NCBI GenBank assembly: GCA_913049785.1
Contig: CAJWXP010000013.1
Span: 1-57,513, forward strand
Reading direction: 5' to 3'
Length of the DNA: 57,513 bases
Source: an uncultured Dehalococcoidia bacterium
GTDB lineage: Bacteria > Chloroflexota > Dehalococcoidia > Lucifugimonadales > UBA1127
Below the pieces are notes generated by a model. The model was not told where the DNA came from. It did not search any database and saw only the letters and a list, made by a program, of their open reading frames with translations. How positions within the stretch are numbered: position 1 is the first letter of the stretch; every line of letters begins with the position of its first letter. Positions 27,864 to 38,070 of the stretch are shown here, piece by piece. Position numbers and translations under genes: made by a program.

Positions 27864-29165
27864 ATGCTGCAACGCGTTGTATCGGTGGACAGGTTAGAGG
27901 GGACACTGTCTCCTCCTGGCGACAAATCGATATCGCACCGCGCTATCCTCCTCAATGCCATTGCCAGGGGTCCGGCGCGGATTACTAATTGCTCCACGAG
28001 CATTGACTGTGAAGCCACCGTGGCCTGCATCCGAAAATTGGGGGTTCTGGCATACCACAGCCACTCAGAGCCTTCCGTAGTGACGGTTGAAGGCGCCGGA
28101 GGACTACTGTGGGAGCCGTCTATGCTCTTGGACGCGGGTAACAGTGGCACAACACTACGATTGCTAAGTGGTATTCTGGCGGGCCAATCCTTTTTCTCCG
28201 TAGTCACCGGTGACCATTCCCTGCGGCATCGACCAATGGCCCGCATCATCGAACCCCTCAAGCTCATGGGCGCAAACATCCAGGGCAGGCATGATGATGC
28301 TCTGGCGCCGTTGGCTATTCATGGTGGAGGTCTGCACGGCATCGACTACAAACTCCCCATCGCCAGTTCGCAGGTGAAGTCGGCGCTGCTGTTGGCCGGA
28401 CTGCAGGCGAGTTCCCCCACCACATTGAGGGAACCCGCGCCCACTAGGAACCACACGGAAAACATGCTTGCTGCCATGGGTGCTGACATTGCGATAGACG
28501 GCAATACGGTGATGATCTCGCCAAGTACCCTAAATGCCCAGGACATCAGGGTGCCCGGCGATATCAGCGCTGCAGCGTTCTGGATGGTGGCTGCGGCGAC
28601 TCACCCAAATGCAACGTTGGAGATCAGCGGAGTAGGGGTCAACCCTTCTCGCGCCGGTGTGCTGGAGATACTGAGACGTATGGGCGCTGACATCCAGATG
28701 AACAACCCTCGAGAAGAGGGTGGAGAGCCGGCCGCAGACATCGTTGTGAAATCCAGCAGTTTAGAGGGAATCAAGATATCCGGGGACATCATCCCCAACG
28801 TGATCGATGAACTACCTGTCTTGGCCGTTGCAGCCTGCTTTGCTCGCGGCACAACAGTGATCAGAGACGCCGCGGAGTTGAGGTTGAAGGAGACCGACCG
28901 CATCACAGCAATGGTTCAAGAGTTACGGAATATGGGCGCGGTAATCCAGGAACTGCCTGACGGTATGGTCATAGAGGGCTCAGCATCGCTCAATGGGACC
29001 ACGTGCCAGAGTTACGGCGATCATCGCGTTGCCATGGCTCTGGCCGTCGCAAGCCTCCTTGCAGTGGGAGAGACCGTAATTGAAGGCGCAGAATGTGTTT
29101 CTGTATCCTATCCGGAATTCTGGGAACACCTGGAGACCGTGACGAAGAGAGACGTTATTGCCTGA
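27864..29165 (+). CDS. aroA: 3-phosphoshikimate 1-carboxyvinyltransferase (EPSP synthase)
   Basis: A 433-residue EPSP synthase joining shikimate-3-phosphate and PEP. The two inside-out barrel halves are visible through PGDKSISHRAIL (substrate-binding K and S), LDAGNSGTTLRLL with Gly-Asn-Ser-Gly-Thr, RHRPMARIIEPL, RLKETDRITAM and YGDHRVAMALAV. The NSGTT stretch has no resistance-type change that I can see. It overlaps the next gene by eight bases. Confidence 0.95.
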   Translation: MLQRVVSVDRLEGTLSPPGDKSISHRAILLNAIARGPARITNCSTSIDCEATVACIRKLGVLAYHSHSEPSVVTVEGAGGLLWEPSMLLDAGNSGTTLRLLSGILAGQSFFSVVTGDHSLRHRPMARIIEPLKLMGANIQGRHDDALAPLAIHGGGLHGIDYKLPIASSQVKSALLLAGLQASSPTTLREPAPTRNHTENMLAAMGADIAIDGNTVMISPSTLNAQDIRVPGDISAAAFWMVAAATHPNATLEISGVGVNPSRAGVLEILRRMGADIQMNNPREEGGEPAADIVVKSSSLEGIKISGDIIPNVIDELPVLAVAACFARGTTVIRDAAELRLKETDRITAMVQELRNMGAVIQELPDGMVIEGSASLNGTTCQSYGDHRVAMALAVASLLAVGETVIEGAECVSVSYPEFWEHLETVTKRDVIA

Positions 29166-29784
29166 TGCTGACCGAGTCCTGAAGCAGTTAGGGCCTCAAC
29201 CACTGATGATGGTCCTGTCCGGTCCGTCAGGCGTGGGCAAGGATGCCGTGCTCTCACGGATACGGGAGCTAGGCTATCCCCAACACATCGTCGTTACGGC
29301 TACTACCCGTGCAATGCGACCGATGGAAACAAATGGCGTGGACTACATTTTCCTTGACCAGGACGCATTCGATAAAAAAGTGACCGACCATGAGTTTCTT
29401 GAATGGGCTGAGGTCTACGGGAACTTTTACGGCGTCCCCAAAGACCAGGTACGGGAAGCGATTGCTAGTGGTCAGGACGTCATTATCAAGGCCGATGTAC
29501 AGGGCGCGGCAACAATCAAGAAACTGAACCCTCACGGGGTGTTCGTTTTTCTAGCACCCCCATCTTTCGATGAGCTTGAGCAACGATTAAGGATCCGCAA
29601 GACCGAGGCACAGATAGACCTTGATCGACGACTGGAAACAGCAAGGGATGAGATGCAGCAACTACCGCTGTTCGACTACGTTGTGGTTAACGCTGATGGA
29701 GCGCTGGACGATGCTGTAGCCGCTTTGGAATCCATCATCCAGGCTGAGCGATGGCGGTTCCCTCGTAGGACGTTGTCTCTCTAA
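29158..29784 (+). CDS. gmk: Guanylate kinase
   Basis: A 208-residue GMP kinase. The P-loop is LSGPSGVGKDAVLSR; the GMP-binding segment has TTRAMRPMETNGVDYIFLD and EWAEVYGNFYGVP; the lid follows with RLRIRKTEAQIDLDRRL. A TTG at 29158 inside the aroA end is the probable start, since the family needs only a short lead before the P-loop; translation coupling to aroA is likely. The placement of gmk with aro genes is unusual but not unique. Confidence 0.93.
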   Translation: MPDADRVLKQLGPQPLMMVLSGPSGVGKDAVLSRIRELGYPQHIVVTATTRAMRPMETNGVDYIFLDQDAFDKKVTDHEFLEWAEVYGNFYGVPKDQVREAIASGQDVIIKADVQGAATIKKLNPHGVFVFLAPPSFDELEQRLRIRKTEAQIDLDRRLETARDEMQQLPLFDYVVVNADGALDDAVAALESIIQAERWRFPRRTLSL

Positions 29785-29842
29785 GCCTGATCGTCCCCAC
29801 ACCTCACCGCGAGTTCCCTACTTCGCTCTCTAAACACTCGAT

Positions 29843-30976
29843 ATGAAAATCGTAATCGCACCTCAAGCCTTCAAAGGAAGCCTTAGCGCTCTCCAAGCTG
29901 CCGATGCTATCGCCAAAGGAGCACTGCGGGTATTTCCAGACGCCCGATTGGTGCGCGTGCCCGTTGCCGACGGTGGTGATGGGACACTTGACGCCCTAGT
30001 CAACGCCACAAGCGACACCTTCCATGAGGCCAAGGTCTTGGGACCCTTGGGGTCACCTATTGATGCGCGATGGGGCGTGCTAGGCGATGGGGGCACTGCT
30101 GTCGTTGAAGCTGCTCAAGCCTGTGGCCTGACCTTGCTGTCCAACGACGAAAGAAACCCGTTAATCACTTCAACGTATGGCGTTGGTGAGTTGATCAAAC
30201 AGGCACTGGATGCAGGGCATCGGAAGATGTTCATAGGCCTCGGCGGAAGCTCTACCAATGATGGCGCAGCGGGCCTCGCGATGGCGCTAGGGGCCAGGCT
30301 GCTGGATGCGGATGCAAAGCCGATTGCGCAGGGCGGGCAGGCGCTGCTGAACTTGGCGACCATCGACCTTATTGGTATTGACCCTCGTTTGCAGGAAACA
30401 GAAATCATCGTCGTGGCGGACGTCACAAACACACTATGTGGCCCCGCCGGTGCGGCAGCAACCTTTGGCCCACAGAAAGGCGCATCACCAGAGGACGTTG
30501 CAACCCTGGACTCCGCCCTGGGGCACCTTGCTAGCATCATAGAGAGAGATATTGGCGTTGACGTGATGGACCTGCCGGGCGGAGGCGCAGCCGGTGGGAT
30601 GGGCGCAGGTCTGGTCGCCTTCCTTGGCGCAAAGATCGAGTGGGGAGCGGACATTGTCTGCGATGCTGTTGGGCTGGATGCGCATCTTATCGACGCCGAC
30701 GTTGTGATCACCGGAGAGGGTCGGCTGGACTGGCAGACTGCGTACAACAAGGCCCCGGTGGCGGTTGCTCGACGTGCAACAGCGCGTTCCATACCGGTGT
30801 TGGGAGTCGCAGGTTCGCTTGGTCCGGGGTGGAAGAGTCTCTATAAAGAAGGGTTCACAGTACTGAGCGGCATGGCCTCAAAGAGTGTGAGCATGGATGA
30901 TGCCATCGCTGCTCCTGAAGCACACCTGACCAATGCCACTGCAAGAGGTCTACGGAGGCTTCGCACTAGCCTGTGA
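29843..30976 (+). CDS. Glycerate 2-kinase (GarK/GlxK family)
   Basis: A 377-residue class I glycerate kinase making 2-phosphoglycerate, linking glyoxylate or sugar-acid breakdown to glycolysis. The N-terminus IAPQAFKGSLSALQAADAI, then PVADGGDGTLDAL, GLGGSSTNDGAAG, and VITGEGRLDWQTAYNK are family motifs. It ends TGATAA, two stops in a row, and overlaps the convergent lutC end by 11 bases. It is 58 bases after gmk and may belong to the same transcript. Confidence 0.92.
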   Translation: MKIVIAPQAFKGSLSALQAADAIAKGALRVFPDARLVRVPVADGGDGTLDALVNATSDTFHEAKVLGPLGSPIDARWGVLGDGGTAVVEAAQACGLTLLSNDERNPLITSTYGVGELIKQALDAGHRKMFIGLGGSSTNDGAAGLAMALGARLLDADAKPIAQGGQALLNLATIDLIGIDPRLQETEIIVVADVTNTLCGPAGAAATFGPQKGASPEDVATLDSALGHLASIIERDIGVDVMDLPGGGAAGGMGAGLVAFLGAKIEWGADIVCDAVGLDAHLIDADVVITGEGRLDWQTAYNKAPVAVARRATARSIPVLGVAGSLGPGWKSLYKEGFTVLSGMASKSVSMDDAIAAPEAHLTNATARGLRRLRTSL

Positions 30977-31682
30977 TAATCACCAGGTGAACTTCGCCCG
31001 GCCCGTGTACTCCAATGACGATGGTCTGCTCGATGTCGGCAGTCTTGCTTGGCCCACTTACCAGGTTCATGTACCAGTTCGGTGCGTCCTCTTCCGCTAA
31101 CTCGGCCTCTCGCAAGGTCAGTAAATCGCCAAGGTTTTCCACCACCTGGTCTATGTGAGCAACCGCTATGTGGACCGGCGGCAGCAGCGAGGACATGCGA
31201 GTCATACCTTTTCGCGAGACTAGGGTGGCTGATGCGGTCTCCGCTATCACGTAGTCCACGCCCGTGATACCGATGTCGGCGCGGGCAGCGATGTCCTGAA
31301 GTCGATCTGGTGCTAGGTTTCCTGAACGTGATGTCAGCAACACTGATTCGATGGAGCTGGCCGCTAATGCCTCATCCAGCCCAAGTCGTTCAATCATCGG
31401 ATGCGATGTCCGTACGACAAGATCAGCGTCCAGGCCTTTGGCGATGGCGACGACCGCATCCCGCGCTTCAGCTTCAGAACCCACGGTCACAACATTCCAC
31501 TCCTGGAGAACGGCGTTCTTTTGGAGCTGCGACAACAGTGCATCTTTCCGCTGAGCCAATCCTTTACGCAGATCGGTTGCATTCTGAATGACATCGACTT
31601 CTGGGACGAGAATGGCAGGTGTTTGTCCTCCCTTGGCCAAGGCCTCACGAACGGTGGTAAGGAATGCCTCTTTAGTCGCCAT
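30966..31682 (-). CDS. lutC: Lactate utilization protein LutC (LUD domain)
   Basis: A 238-residue LUD-domain protein, the third part of the LutABC L-lactate dehydrogenase complex. DYVIAETASATLVSRKG, SSLLPPVHIAVAHIDQVVENL and GPSKTADIEQTIVIGVHGPG are its hallmark segments. The ATG at 31682 lies within the end of lutB. Gene order lutA-lutB-lutC with overlaps of about 14 bases shows one operon. It is cytoplasmic. Confidence 0.9.
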   Translation of the reverse strand: MATKEAFLTTVREALAKGGQTPAILVPEVDVIQNATDLRKGLAQRKDALLSQLQKNAVLQEWNVVTVGSEAEARDAVVAIAKGLDADLVVRTSHPMIERLGLDEALAASSIESVLLTSRSGNLAPDRLQDIAARADIGITGVDYVIAETASATLVSRKGMTRMSSLLPPVHIAVAHIDQVVENLGDLLTLREAELAEEDAPNWYMNLVSGPSKTADIEQTIVIGVHGPGEVHLVIITG

Positions 31683-33132
31683 CACTGCCCTCCTTACTTG
31701 GTGGTAGGGCCATTGCTGCCCATCGCGACCGGAATGGTTTGGCGGCTACCTTGGGGAAGTCCCTTGACCTTGTCCAACCGGACAACGGTGGGGGCAATCG
31801 ACGTAGGAACCGGTTTCTCGACAGCGGCCATTGGAGGAGCGTCGCGACTTTGCCTGCCATGGTGAACATCCTTGGCCCGCCAACGGTCATCCGCCAGCCA
31901 CGCATCACCATCGCTTCTACGCGGTTCGCTTTCCTCGTACCTTTGGGTCCTTCGTTGGCATCGCTGCGGAGCTTCAAGAGCATCCGGGGAATGTCGATGT
32001 TCAGCGGGCACACCTCTCGGCAGGCTCCGCAGAGGGTGGAAGCGAATGGCAGGTCCTTGGCGATGGGCACTCCCACGAGAGATGGTGTCACTACTGCGCC
32101 GATAGGCCCCGGGTACACCCAGCCGTAAGCGTGACCACCAACCTTGCTGTAGACGGGGCAGGCGTTCAGACAGGCACCGCATCGGATGCAGTACAGCGCC
32201 TCCCTCAGTTGCGGGTCGGCCAGCATGTTGGAGCGCCCGTTGTCCAGAATCACCAGATGAAACGCTTCCGGCCCGTCTTCCTCGTCGCTCCGTCGTGGGC
32301 CGGTTGCGAAGGATACATAGCTGGTTATGCGCTGTCCAGTGGCAGACCTCGTCAGCAACGGAAGGAACGTGGATAGGTCAGCCAAACGTGGTATCACACG
32401 CTCCATGCCCATCGTCGCAACGTGCACCTTGGGCAACGAAGATGACATACGGCCATTGCCTTCGTTCGTGACCATGACAATGGTGCCCGTCTCAGCCACC
32501 CCGAAGTTGGCGCCGGTCATTCCCATGTCTGCCTTGAGGAACTTCTCCCGCAGGACTTTGCGGGCGATGGCGGCCAGGGCAGTTATGTCACTCTGTGCAG
32601 GGGTACCCAGAATACGCTCAAAGAGCTCAGAGACTTCTTCCTTCGATTTGTGTAGCGCCGGCGCAATGATGTGGTAGGGTGCTTCCTTGGCCAGCTGGAT
32701 GATGTACTCGCCCAGGTCTGTCTCCACAGGTTCTATGCCCATGGACTCCAGAACATCAGCTATGCCCATCTCCTCAGAGACCATGGATTTACTTTTGATG
32801 ACGGTCTTGACGTTGTTTGCCTGGGCGACTCCTGCTACGTAGTCGTTGGCTTCCTGAACATCGTGAGCGAAAAACACATGGCCGCCAGCTCGCTCCACAT
32901 TTGTAGAGAGCATATCCAGGTAGTGGTCCAGGTGCTCCATCGTCTCATGTTTGATCTCCTGGGCACGCTTCTTGTATTCGTCCCACCGTTCCTGGCCAAA
33001 CTCGGCGATGGCCTCCTCTCGACCTTGTCGGAAGTTGGACAACCTGCCCAGTGACTCCTGGATAGTGGGGTTATTGATGGCCTCTGACGCCCGAGGGGTA
33101 AACTCCTTCGTCCGTATGCTAGGCACATGCAC
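31672..33132 (-). CDS. lutB: Lactate utilization iron-sulfur protein LutB
   Basis: A 486-residue protein with an N-terminal LUD domain (residues about 70-300, including GMTGANFGVAETGTIVMVTN) and two C-terminal 4Fe-4S motifs, CIRCGACLNACPVY and CGACREVCPLNIDIP. It is the electron-carrying subunit of the L-lactate oxidising complex. The start may be the GTG at 33132 or that at 33126; the latter is better placed behind GGAGG. It overlaps lutA by 14 bases. Confidence 0.92.
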   Translation of the reverse strand: MHVPSIRTKEFTPRASEAINNPTIQESLGRLSNFRQGREEAIAEFGQERWDEYKKRAQEIKHETMEHLDHYLDMLSTNVERAGGHVFFAHDVQEANDYVAGVAQANNVKTVIKSKSMVSEEMGIADVLESMGIEPVETDLGEYIIQLAKEAPYHIIAPALHKSKEEVSELFERILGTPAQSDITALAAIARKVLREKFLKADMGMTGANFGVAETGTIVMVTNEGNGRMSSSLPKVHVATMGMERVIPRLADLSTFLPLLTRSATGQRITSYVSFATGPRRSDEEDGPEAFHLVILDNGRSNMLADPQLREALYCIRCGACLNACPVYSKVGGHAYGWVYPGPIGAVVTPSLVGVPIAKDLPFASTLCGACREVCPLNIDIPRMLLKLRSDANEGPKGTRKANRVEAMVMRGWRMTVGGPRMFTMAGKVATLLQWPLSRNRFLRRLPPPLSGWTRSRDFPKVAAKPFRSRWAAMALPPSKEGSDGD

Positions 33133-33874
33133 CTCCGGGGAGTCCGGACGCTAAGAGTTCCGCGATGTGCATCGGTCGAGCTTGCATCGTCTGACGACGC
33201 ATGGCTCCGCCCATATGCATGAGGCAGCTTGCGTCCACGGCGGTGAGTATCTCTGCGCCGCTTGCGTCTACGTTGCGGAGTTTCTCGTTCAGGATGGCTG
33301 TGGATATCTCCGAGTACTTCACGGAAAACGTCCCTCCAAATCCGCAGCAGCTCTCGCAGTCTGTCAACTCCACCAACTCGATGCCGTCGATCGATTGGAG
33401 CAGTTGCCGGGGCTGGCTGGCCACGCCGAGGTCTCTGAGCGCATGGCAGCAATCGTGGTAGGCGACCCGTGTGGGTTTCGGGAGGAATGCTCCTACCTCC
33501 TCGACACCCAGAACGTCTACCAGGTATTGGGTGAGTTCAAATGTGCGGTTCCGGAGGGATTCCACTTCGCCGGCCAGTTCAGGGAACTCGCTTAGTAGTT
33601 CGGGGTAGTGGGTGAACACCGTCGTAACGCACGACCCCGAAGGTGCTACGATCGCCTCGCTGTCGCGAAAAATCTCCACGAACCGTCGGGCGACAGCAAC
33701 CGCGTGGGAGCGATACCCGCCGTTCAACGCAACCTGGCCACAACAGGTCTGGTCTGCAGGAAAGTCCACCTCAACCCCAAGGTGACGGAGCAACCTGACG
33801 GTTGCCTCGCCTATTTCCGGATAGAATTGGTCAACCAGACAGGTGACGAACAGTGAAATCTTCCTAGCCGCCAT
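33119..33874 (-). CDS. lutA: Lactate utilization protein LutA (CCG-domain Fe-S oxidoreductase)
   Basis: A 251-residue protein with two Cys-rich CCG-type domains: DQTCCGQVALNGG and CESCCGFGGTFSVKY, with a Cys-rich YHDCCHALRDLG between. It binds Fe-S clusters as part of LutABC. The ATG at 33874 is chosen because AAGGAG sits just upstream and the protein then begins in family style (ISLFVTCLVDQFYPEIG). It is divergent from oadG. The operon lets the cell feed lactate or related 2-hydroxy acids into the electron chain. Confidence 0.92.
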   Translation of the reverse strand: MAARKISLFVTCLVDQFYPEIGEATVRLLRHLGVEVDFPADQTCCGQVALNGGYRSHAVAVARRFVEIFRDSEAIVAPSGSCVTTVFTHYPELLSEFPELAGEVESLRNRTFELTQYLVDVLGVEEVGAFLPKPTRVAYHDCCHALRDLGVASQPRQLLQSIDGIELVELTDCESCCGFGGTFSVKYSEISTAILNEKLRNVDASGAEILTAVDASCLMHMGGAMRRQTMQARPMHIAELLASGLPGGACA

Positions 33875-33983
33875 GATGCTCCTTACAGTCACAGTCTCAG
33901 TACGGTAGCAGGGGTTTGTTACCCTCGCAAGGGGAGAACGATGGGTTTGAGGGAAATGGGATTCATAGTTGTAGATTTGCTTA

Positions 33984-34415
33984 ATGCGCACCAGTACAAT
34001 AGCTTTGCATTGGCTGTGGAGGAATCCTTTGGGAGATTATGAGAGGGCACTGGAAACTGCTGGGACCGGTATCGGTGTCGTGTTCCTAGCTTTGGTAGCC
34101 CTGATGCTCATTACGATGGCTCTGACTCGTTACCTGAAGGAGAACGACCAACAAAATGATGGGCCGCCTGACACTCCGACGCCCCCTGAACCTACCGGTG
34201 ATGAATCTGTGACAGCGGGTCAAGATGATGACCCTGCCGTGATTGCAGCCATGATAGCGGCCATCCAAGTGGTTCGAGGTGGTGTTGCTCGGGTCATCAG
34301 GCGTCCGAAGGCTCCTACGAATACGCCTGCATCGAGTTCATGGCGCTCTCAGGGGCGACAGGCGTTGATGGGTACTCAGGGTACTTCCACCAATCCTAGA
34401 TCACGAAAGCGATGA
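33984..34415 (+). CDS. oadG: OadG-like small membrane subunit of a sodium-pumping decarboxylase
   Basis: A 143-residue protein with one membrane helix near residues 28-48 (GIGVVFLALVALMLITMAL), a Pro/Thr-rich hydrophilic stretch, and DDPAVIAAMIAAIQVVRGG near residue 80. The helix, linker and AVIAAMIAAI element are the normal layout of OadG/gamma subunits. The C-terminus is basic. The beta subunit follows 43 bases later. No alpha (carboxyltransferase/biotin) subunit is in the window. Confidence 0.75.
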   Translation: MRTSTIALHWLWRNPLGDYERALETAGTGIGVVFLALVALMLITMALTRYLKENDQQNDGPPDTPTPPEPTGDESVTAGQDDDPAVIAAMIAAIQVVRGGVARVIRRPKAPTNTPASSSWRSQGRQALMGTQGTSTNPRSRKR

Positions 34416-34458
34416 TGTCGTTGAAGAACAATGAAACAATGCTGGCTGAGGGCGAATC

Positions 34459-35583
34459 GTGCTAACTGGTGACATCCCGTTCGACAGCCAGTTCTTTTCT
34501 GAAGTTGCAAGCTACTGGGGTAGCGGATTGATGTTCCTGATAGCTATAGGGTTCATCTACCTGGCTATCCAAAAAAACTTTGAACCTCTCCTCCTGATTC
34601 CCATTGGCGTCGGCATGATGCTTGCCAATATTCCTTTTAGCGGCATGGCCGAAGAAGGCGGCTTGCTGATTTTACTGAAGGGCTTTGGCTTGGATACGGG
34701 CCTGTTCCCTCTGTTGATGTTCCTAGGCCTTGGCGCGCTGACGGACTTCACTGCGCTCATCCAAAGACCAAGCATGGCGCTCTTGGGCGCTGCGGCGCAG
34801 GTAGGGATATTCGGGACACTACTAGGCGCTATCGCTCTGGGGTTCACACTGGAAAATGCCGGTGCAATCGGCATCATTGGAGGCGCGGACGGCCCAACGG
34901 CTATCTTCGTCTCCATCCGACTGGCCGACGAGTCATTGTTAGGGCCGATAGCTATTTCTGCATACTCTTACATGGCTATGGTCCCGTTAATCCAACCACC
35001 GATAATGCGTTTTCTGACGACGAAGACAGAACGTAGCGTCGTGATGACCTTCGACCCGAAGCCTGTCCCAAAGCTGGTTCGCCTGTTGTTCCCACTCGTC
35101 ATCCTGATGCTTGCTGCCCTGGTCGCTCCGAAGTCGATACCCCTGATAGGTATGTTCATGTTCGGCAACCTGCTTCGTGAGAGTGGGGTTGTAGAGCGTT
35201 TGGCTAGGACGGCACAGAACGAGCTCATCAATATCACTACGATATTGCTGGGCCTGACGGTGGGCGGAACGATGGTGGCGGACAAATTCCTTGACCCAGA
35301 TACACTGAAGATCTTTGGGCTTGGCCTGGTGGCATTCACCGTAGCTACTGCCAGTGGGGTGCTTTTTGGCAAGGTCATGTATCTGGTGTCGGGAAAGAAG
35401 ATCAATCCGTTGTTGGGAGCTGCTGGCGTTTCAGCTGTCCCAATGTCGGCCAGAGTAGTACATAAAGTCGCCCTGGAGGCAAACCCGAACAACTATCTGA
35501 TCATGCACGCAATGGGACCGAACGTAGCAGGGGTTTTGGGGTCGGCCATTGCCGCAGGGGTCATCATAAGCATGATAGGGTAG
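34459..35583 (+). CDS. oadB: Sodium ion-translocating decarboxylase beta subunit
   Basis: A 374-residue polytopic protein with about nine or more membrane segments. Family landmarks are [33 protein letters not shown], and the conserved [16 protein letters not shown], whose Asp is the sodium site in the family. The final segment has [19 protein letters not shown]. OadB couples decarboxylation of carboxybiotin to Na+ export. The start GTG 34459 follows CTGAGGG. Partners OadA and biotin carrier must be elsewhere. Confidence 0.92.
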   Translation: MLTGDIPFDSQFFSEVASYWGSGLMFLIAIGFIYLAIQKNFEPLLLIPIGVGMMLANIPFSGMAEEGGLLILLKGFGLDTGLFPLLMFLGLGALTDFTALIQRPSMALLGAAAQVGIFGTLLGAIALGFTLENAGAIGIIGGADGPTAIFVSIRLADESLLGPIAISAYSYMAMVPLIQPPIMRFLTTKTERSVVMTFDPKPVPKLVRLLFPLVILMLAALVAPKSIPLIGMFMFGNLLRESGVVERLARTAQNELINITTILLGLTVGGTMVADKFLDPDTLKIFGLGLVAFTVATASGVLFGKVMYLVSGKKINPLLGAAGVSAVPMSARVVHKVALEANPNNYLIMHAMGPNVAGVLGSAIAAGVIISMIG

Positions 35584-35592
35584 CTGCCACTC

Positions 35593-37974
35593 TTACGGCA
35601 TCAGCAAGCCAATCTCTCGCAAATGGGGAGATCCTTCGATCCAATACGGCAGCCCTTGCACCAATCTGGCCAATGCAAGCTCCTCCATTGCACCTATCTG
35701 TGCGCCGATGCTTCTCATTAGCACAGTCACATACAGGCGCGCCTCCCCAGGAGAAAAATCGATGAGATAGTTGAACAGATCCTCCGCCGTCTCTGCCGGG
35801 ATAGACAGGTTGTTAAACAGGATGGTTCGTTCCTGCCTCAGGTTAGGATCTGCCAGCAATGCCAGCCAAAGCACCAACTGACCGCGGGCGTGTTCGCTGG
35901 TCTCCGAGTTCTGCCATAGGTTATCCAACTGGGTCTCAATGAAGGTCTCGTATCCAGGTAGCTCCGGGTAGAGCAGTAGGTCCAAACCTGTCAGTCCTTC
36001 AAGCGTACGGAAGAAGAGGACTTGGTGGGCATACGCTTGAGCTTCCCTAAGGGCCAGGACATTGATGTTGGCACGGTTGTCCAGTTCGGGATTCGTATGA
36101 CTCTGCCGGAAGTGGCCCAGCTCATGCGCAAGGGTGCTCAATACCAGCATAGGCGAACGCTCGCCCTTCACGACGATACGGAATGCGCCTCGCCAGGACG
36201 TGTGGTATCCGATGAACCCCTTGGTGGTCTCGCACTTGTCCAGATAGAGGGACTGGACGCTAGGGTCGAGGGTGGGGGAGACATCGCTGCACTCTGCATC
36301 TACCCATTGCTCAAACTCAGCATCGGTCAGGATATTGATTACCAGTGGTTCATCTTGCAAGGGAAAGCGATACAGCGTCTGATACACAGCATGCACAACC
36401 GTGTTGAGCGCATCCAGCTGTTCTTCTGAATCTGTAGCTGGGTTACTAGAGGAGCGCAGGGTTTCCACTATGGTCAACCGCCGCGCTAAGTCTCCCCGAT
36501 CGAGGAGTTCAGTGGTTAGTTCCGGGGTTTCTCCGTCCAACCAACCAACACTCCGTGTCGCCAGGAGCGAAGTGCTTGTAGATACTTCTTCCGTATTTCC
36601 TAAACTTACGAGGAGCTGTATCTCGTATACGCCTGGGTTGGGGCTGACTTCAAGCAGTTCGTCAATGACGACGTCTATCGCCCCCGATTCAAGCCCAGGG
36701 CGAGTCCAACTTTGGATTACCGACCCACCTAGAAGCAGATCGACTATAAACGGCCCGTCCAACGACCCCGTCCCTTCATTTATGATTGCCCAACTGACAA
36801 ACGCATCGCCATCACGGTAGACAGGGCCTAAGGCTCCGGTTTTACCGGGATAGCTGGTAACAATCAATGGTCCAGACCAGCCGGTGGGAGCATATGCAAC
36901 AATCTTGGGCTGGGTATCCTCTGAAAGGTAAGTTGTCGGAGCAGCAGGTGGTGGGTCCCCACCCCAGTAGAAGCGCAGCGAGGCAAAGTTGTCAGTTTCG
37001 TCAGTCTCTTGGACGAGGTTTGTGGGATCAAGTTGAATGGTAATCGTATGAAAACCAATTGTTAAATGAATGATGTCCAATAACTTCCTCCAGGGAGGTG
37101 TAATGACTGCTCCGTTAGATACCAATCCTTGCTGACTGAATTTGGCGATTAATACGTTATCGAGACGCATTTGGACAAGGAAAAATTGACGAATACTTGA
37201 TAAACCGACGTTGTTATAGGCGATTTGGATCCTTGGATCACGGGGATTAGAAAGGACTTCCTCTTCAGAGGGTAGTGCGTCGAGTTTGATCGAATCTTCC
37301 CAATCTTGGGGCGTAAACAAGGCTAAATTAGGTAGTCGATCAGGCGCTAATGATATGTCGGAAGGCGAAGATGAATTTAGAGACCACTCAAAAGAGACCG
37401 TCGCAGTGTTTGATTCACTTTCGCGTGATTGTACGTATCCGGTGGAATCAACGACCAAAGACAGCGTATGGACGCCCGCTGTGAGTCGCGTCCGGCTAGG
37501 AAGAACGCTCCAATCAACGACAGATTGGACTTCATCCACAAATAGTCCTTTAGACGTCCATCGTTCTACTGGGATGCCATCCAATAAAAGATCGATAGAG
37601 AATGGTTTGTTCGCAGAATCAGGTCCCTTGTTGGTTACAGCCCAGCTGATGAATATCTCTCCGTCTTCCTGGATGGGTCCGCTTTTGGTCGCGTTGGGTT
37701 CTCCGGAGACTATGAGAGGGGAATTCCATGCTTCAAGTGCAGTAGGCTGCAGAGACACCGATAGAGACGCTACTCGGAAAAGTTCAGTATCGTCGGGTCC
37801 GAGTGAGGGCGTCACGGAATCCGGAACAGCTGTAGAGCGGGGCCTGACAGAATTACTTGTGGTAGTAGGTGAAACGGACGCCGTTGGAATGGAAGAACTG
37901 GAGCACGCCAATGCTAGGAGTGCAATTATCGCTGTTATGGGAGCCAGGGCCATGACTGACCTGGATCGCATCAT
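35593..37974 (-). CDS. Secreted lipoprotein with CARDB-like repeats and a HELGH metalloprotease-like domain
   Basis: A 793-residue lipoprotein with signal and lipobox LLALAC, then a Ser/Thr-rich linker. Three similar beta-sandwich units follow (each with a GPIQEDGEIFISWAVTNKG or similar pattern and a FSIDLLLDGIPV type strand), fitting CARDB/CARD-like adhesion modules. Residues about 520-790 hold a domain with STLAHELGHFRQSH near residue 615; the His-Glu-x-x-His pattern is a zinc site. The third ligand might be the Glu in LREAQAYAHQ. Secreted on the cell surface, it may bind and cleave polymers or proteins. It is convergent with oadB, only nine bases apart. Confidence 0.75.
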   Translation of the reverse strand: MMRSRSVMALAPITAIIALLALACSSSSIPTASVSPTTTSNSVRPRSTAVPDSVTPSLGPDDTELFRVASLSVSLQPTALEAWNSPLIVSGEPNATKSGPIQEDGEIFISWAVTNKGPDSANKPFSIDLLLDGIPVERWTSKGLFVDEVQSVVDWSVLPSRTRLTAGVHTLSLVVDSTGYVQSRESESNTATVSFEWSLNSSSPSDISLAPDRLPNLALFTPQDWEDSIKLDALPSEEEVLSNPRDPRIQIAYNNVGLSSIRQFFLVQMRLDNVLIAKFSQQGLVSNGAVITPPWRKLLDIIHLTIGFHTITIQLDPTNLVQETDETDNFASLRFYWGGDPPPAAPTTYLSEDTQPKIVAYAPTGWSGPLIVTSYPGKTGALGPVYRDGDAFVSWAIINEGTGSLDGPFIVDLLLGGSVIQSWTRPGLESGAIDVVIDELLEVSPNPGVYEIQLLVSLGNTEEVSTSTSLLATRSVGWLDGETPELTTELLDRGDLARRLTIVETLRSSSNPATDSEEQLDALNTVVHAVYQTLYRFPLQDEPLVINILTDAEFEQWVDAECSDVSPTLDPSVQSLYLDKCETTKGFIGYHTSWRGAFRIVVKGERSPMLVLSTLAHELGHFRQSHTNPELDNRANINVLALREAQAYAHQVLFFRTLEGLTGLDLLLYPELPGYETFIETQLDNLWQNSETSEHARGQLVLWLALLADPNLRQERTILFNNLSIPAETAEDLFNYLIDFSPGEARLYVTVLMRSIGAQIGAMEELALARLVQGLPYWIEGSPHLREIGLLMP

Positions 37975-38070
37975 TAAAGGCCTCTGCCTTGGTATCTATA
38001 GCGGGCGAACGTTCTATGAAAAGTAGCTATCCCTTCCATATGCGCAGTGTATCACGCCTGCTGACCATGT

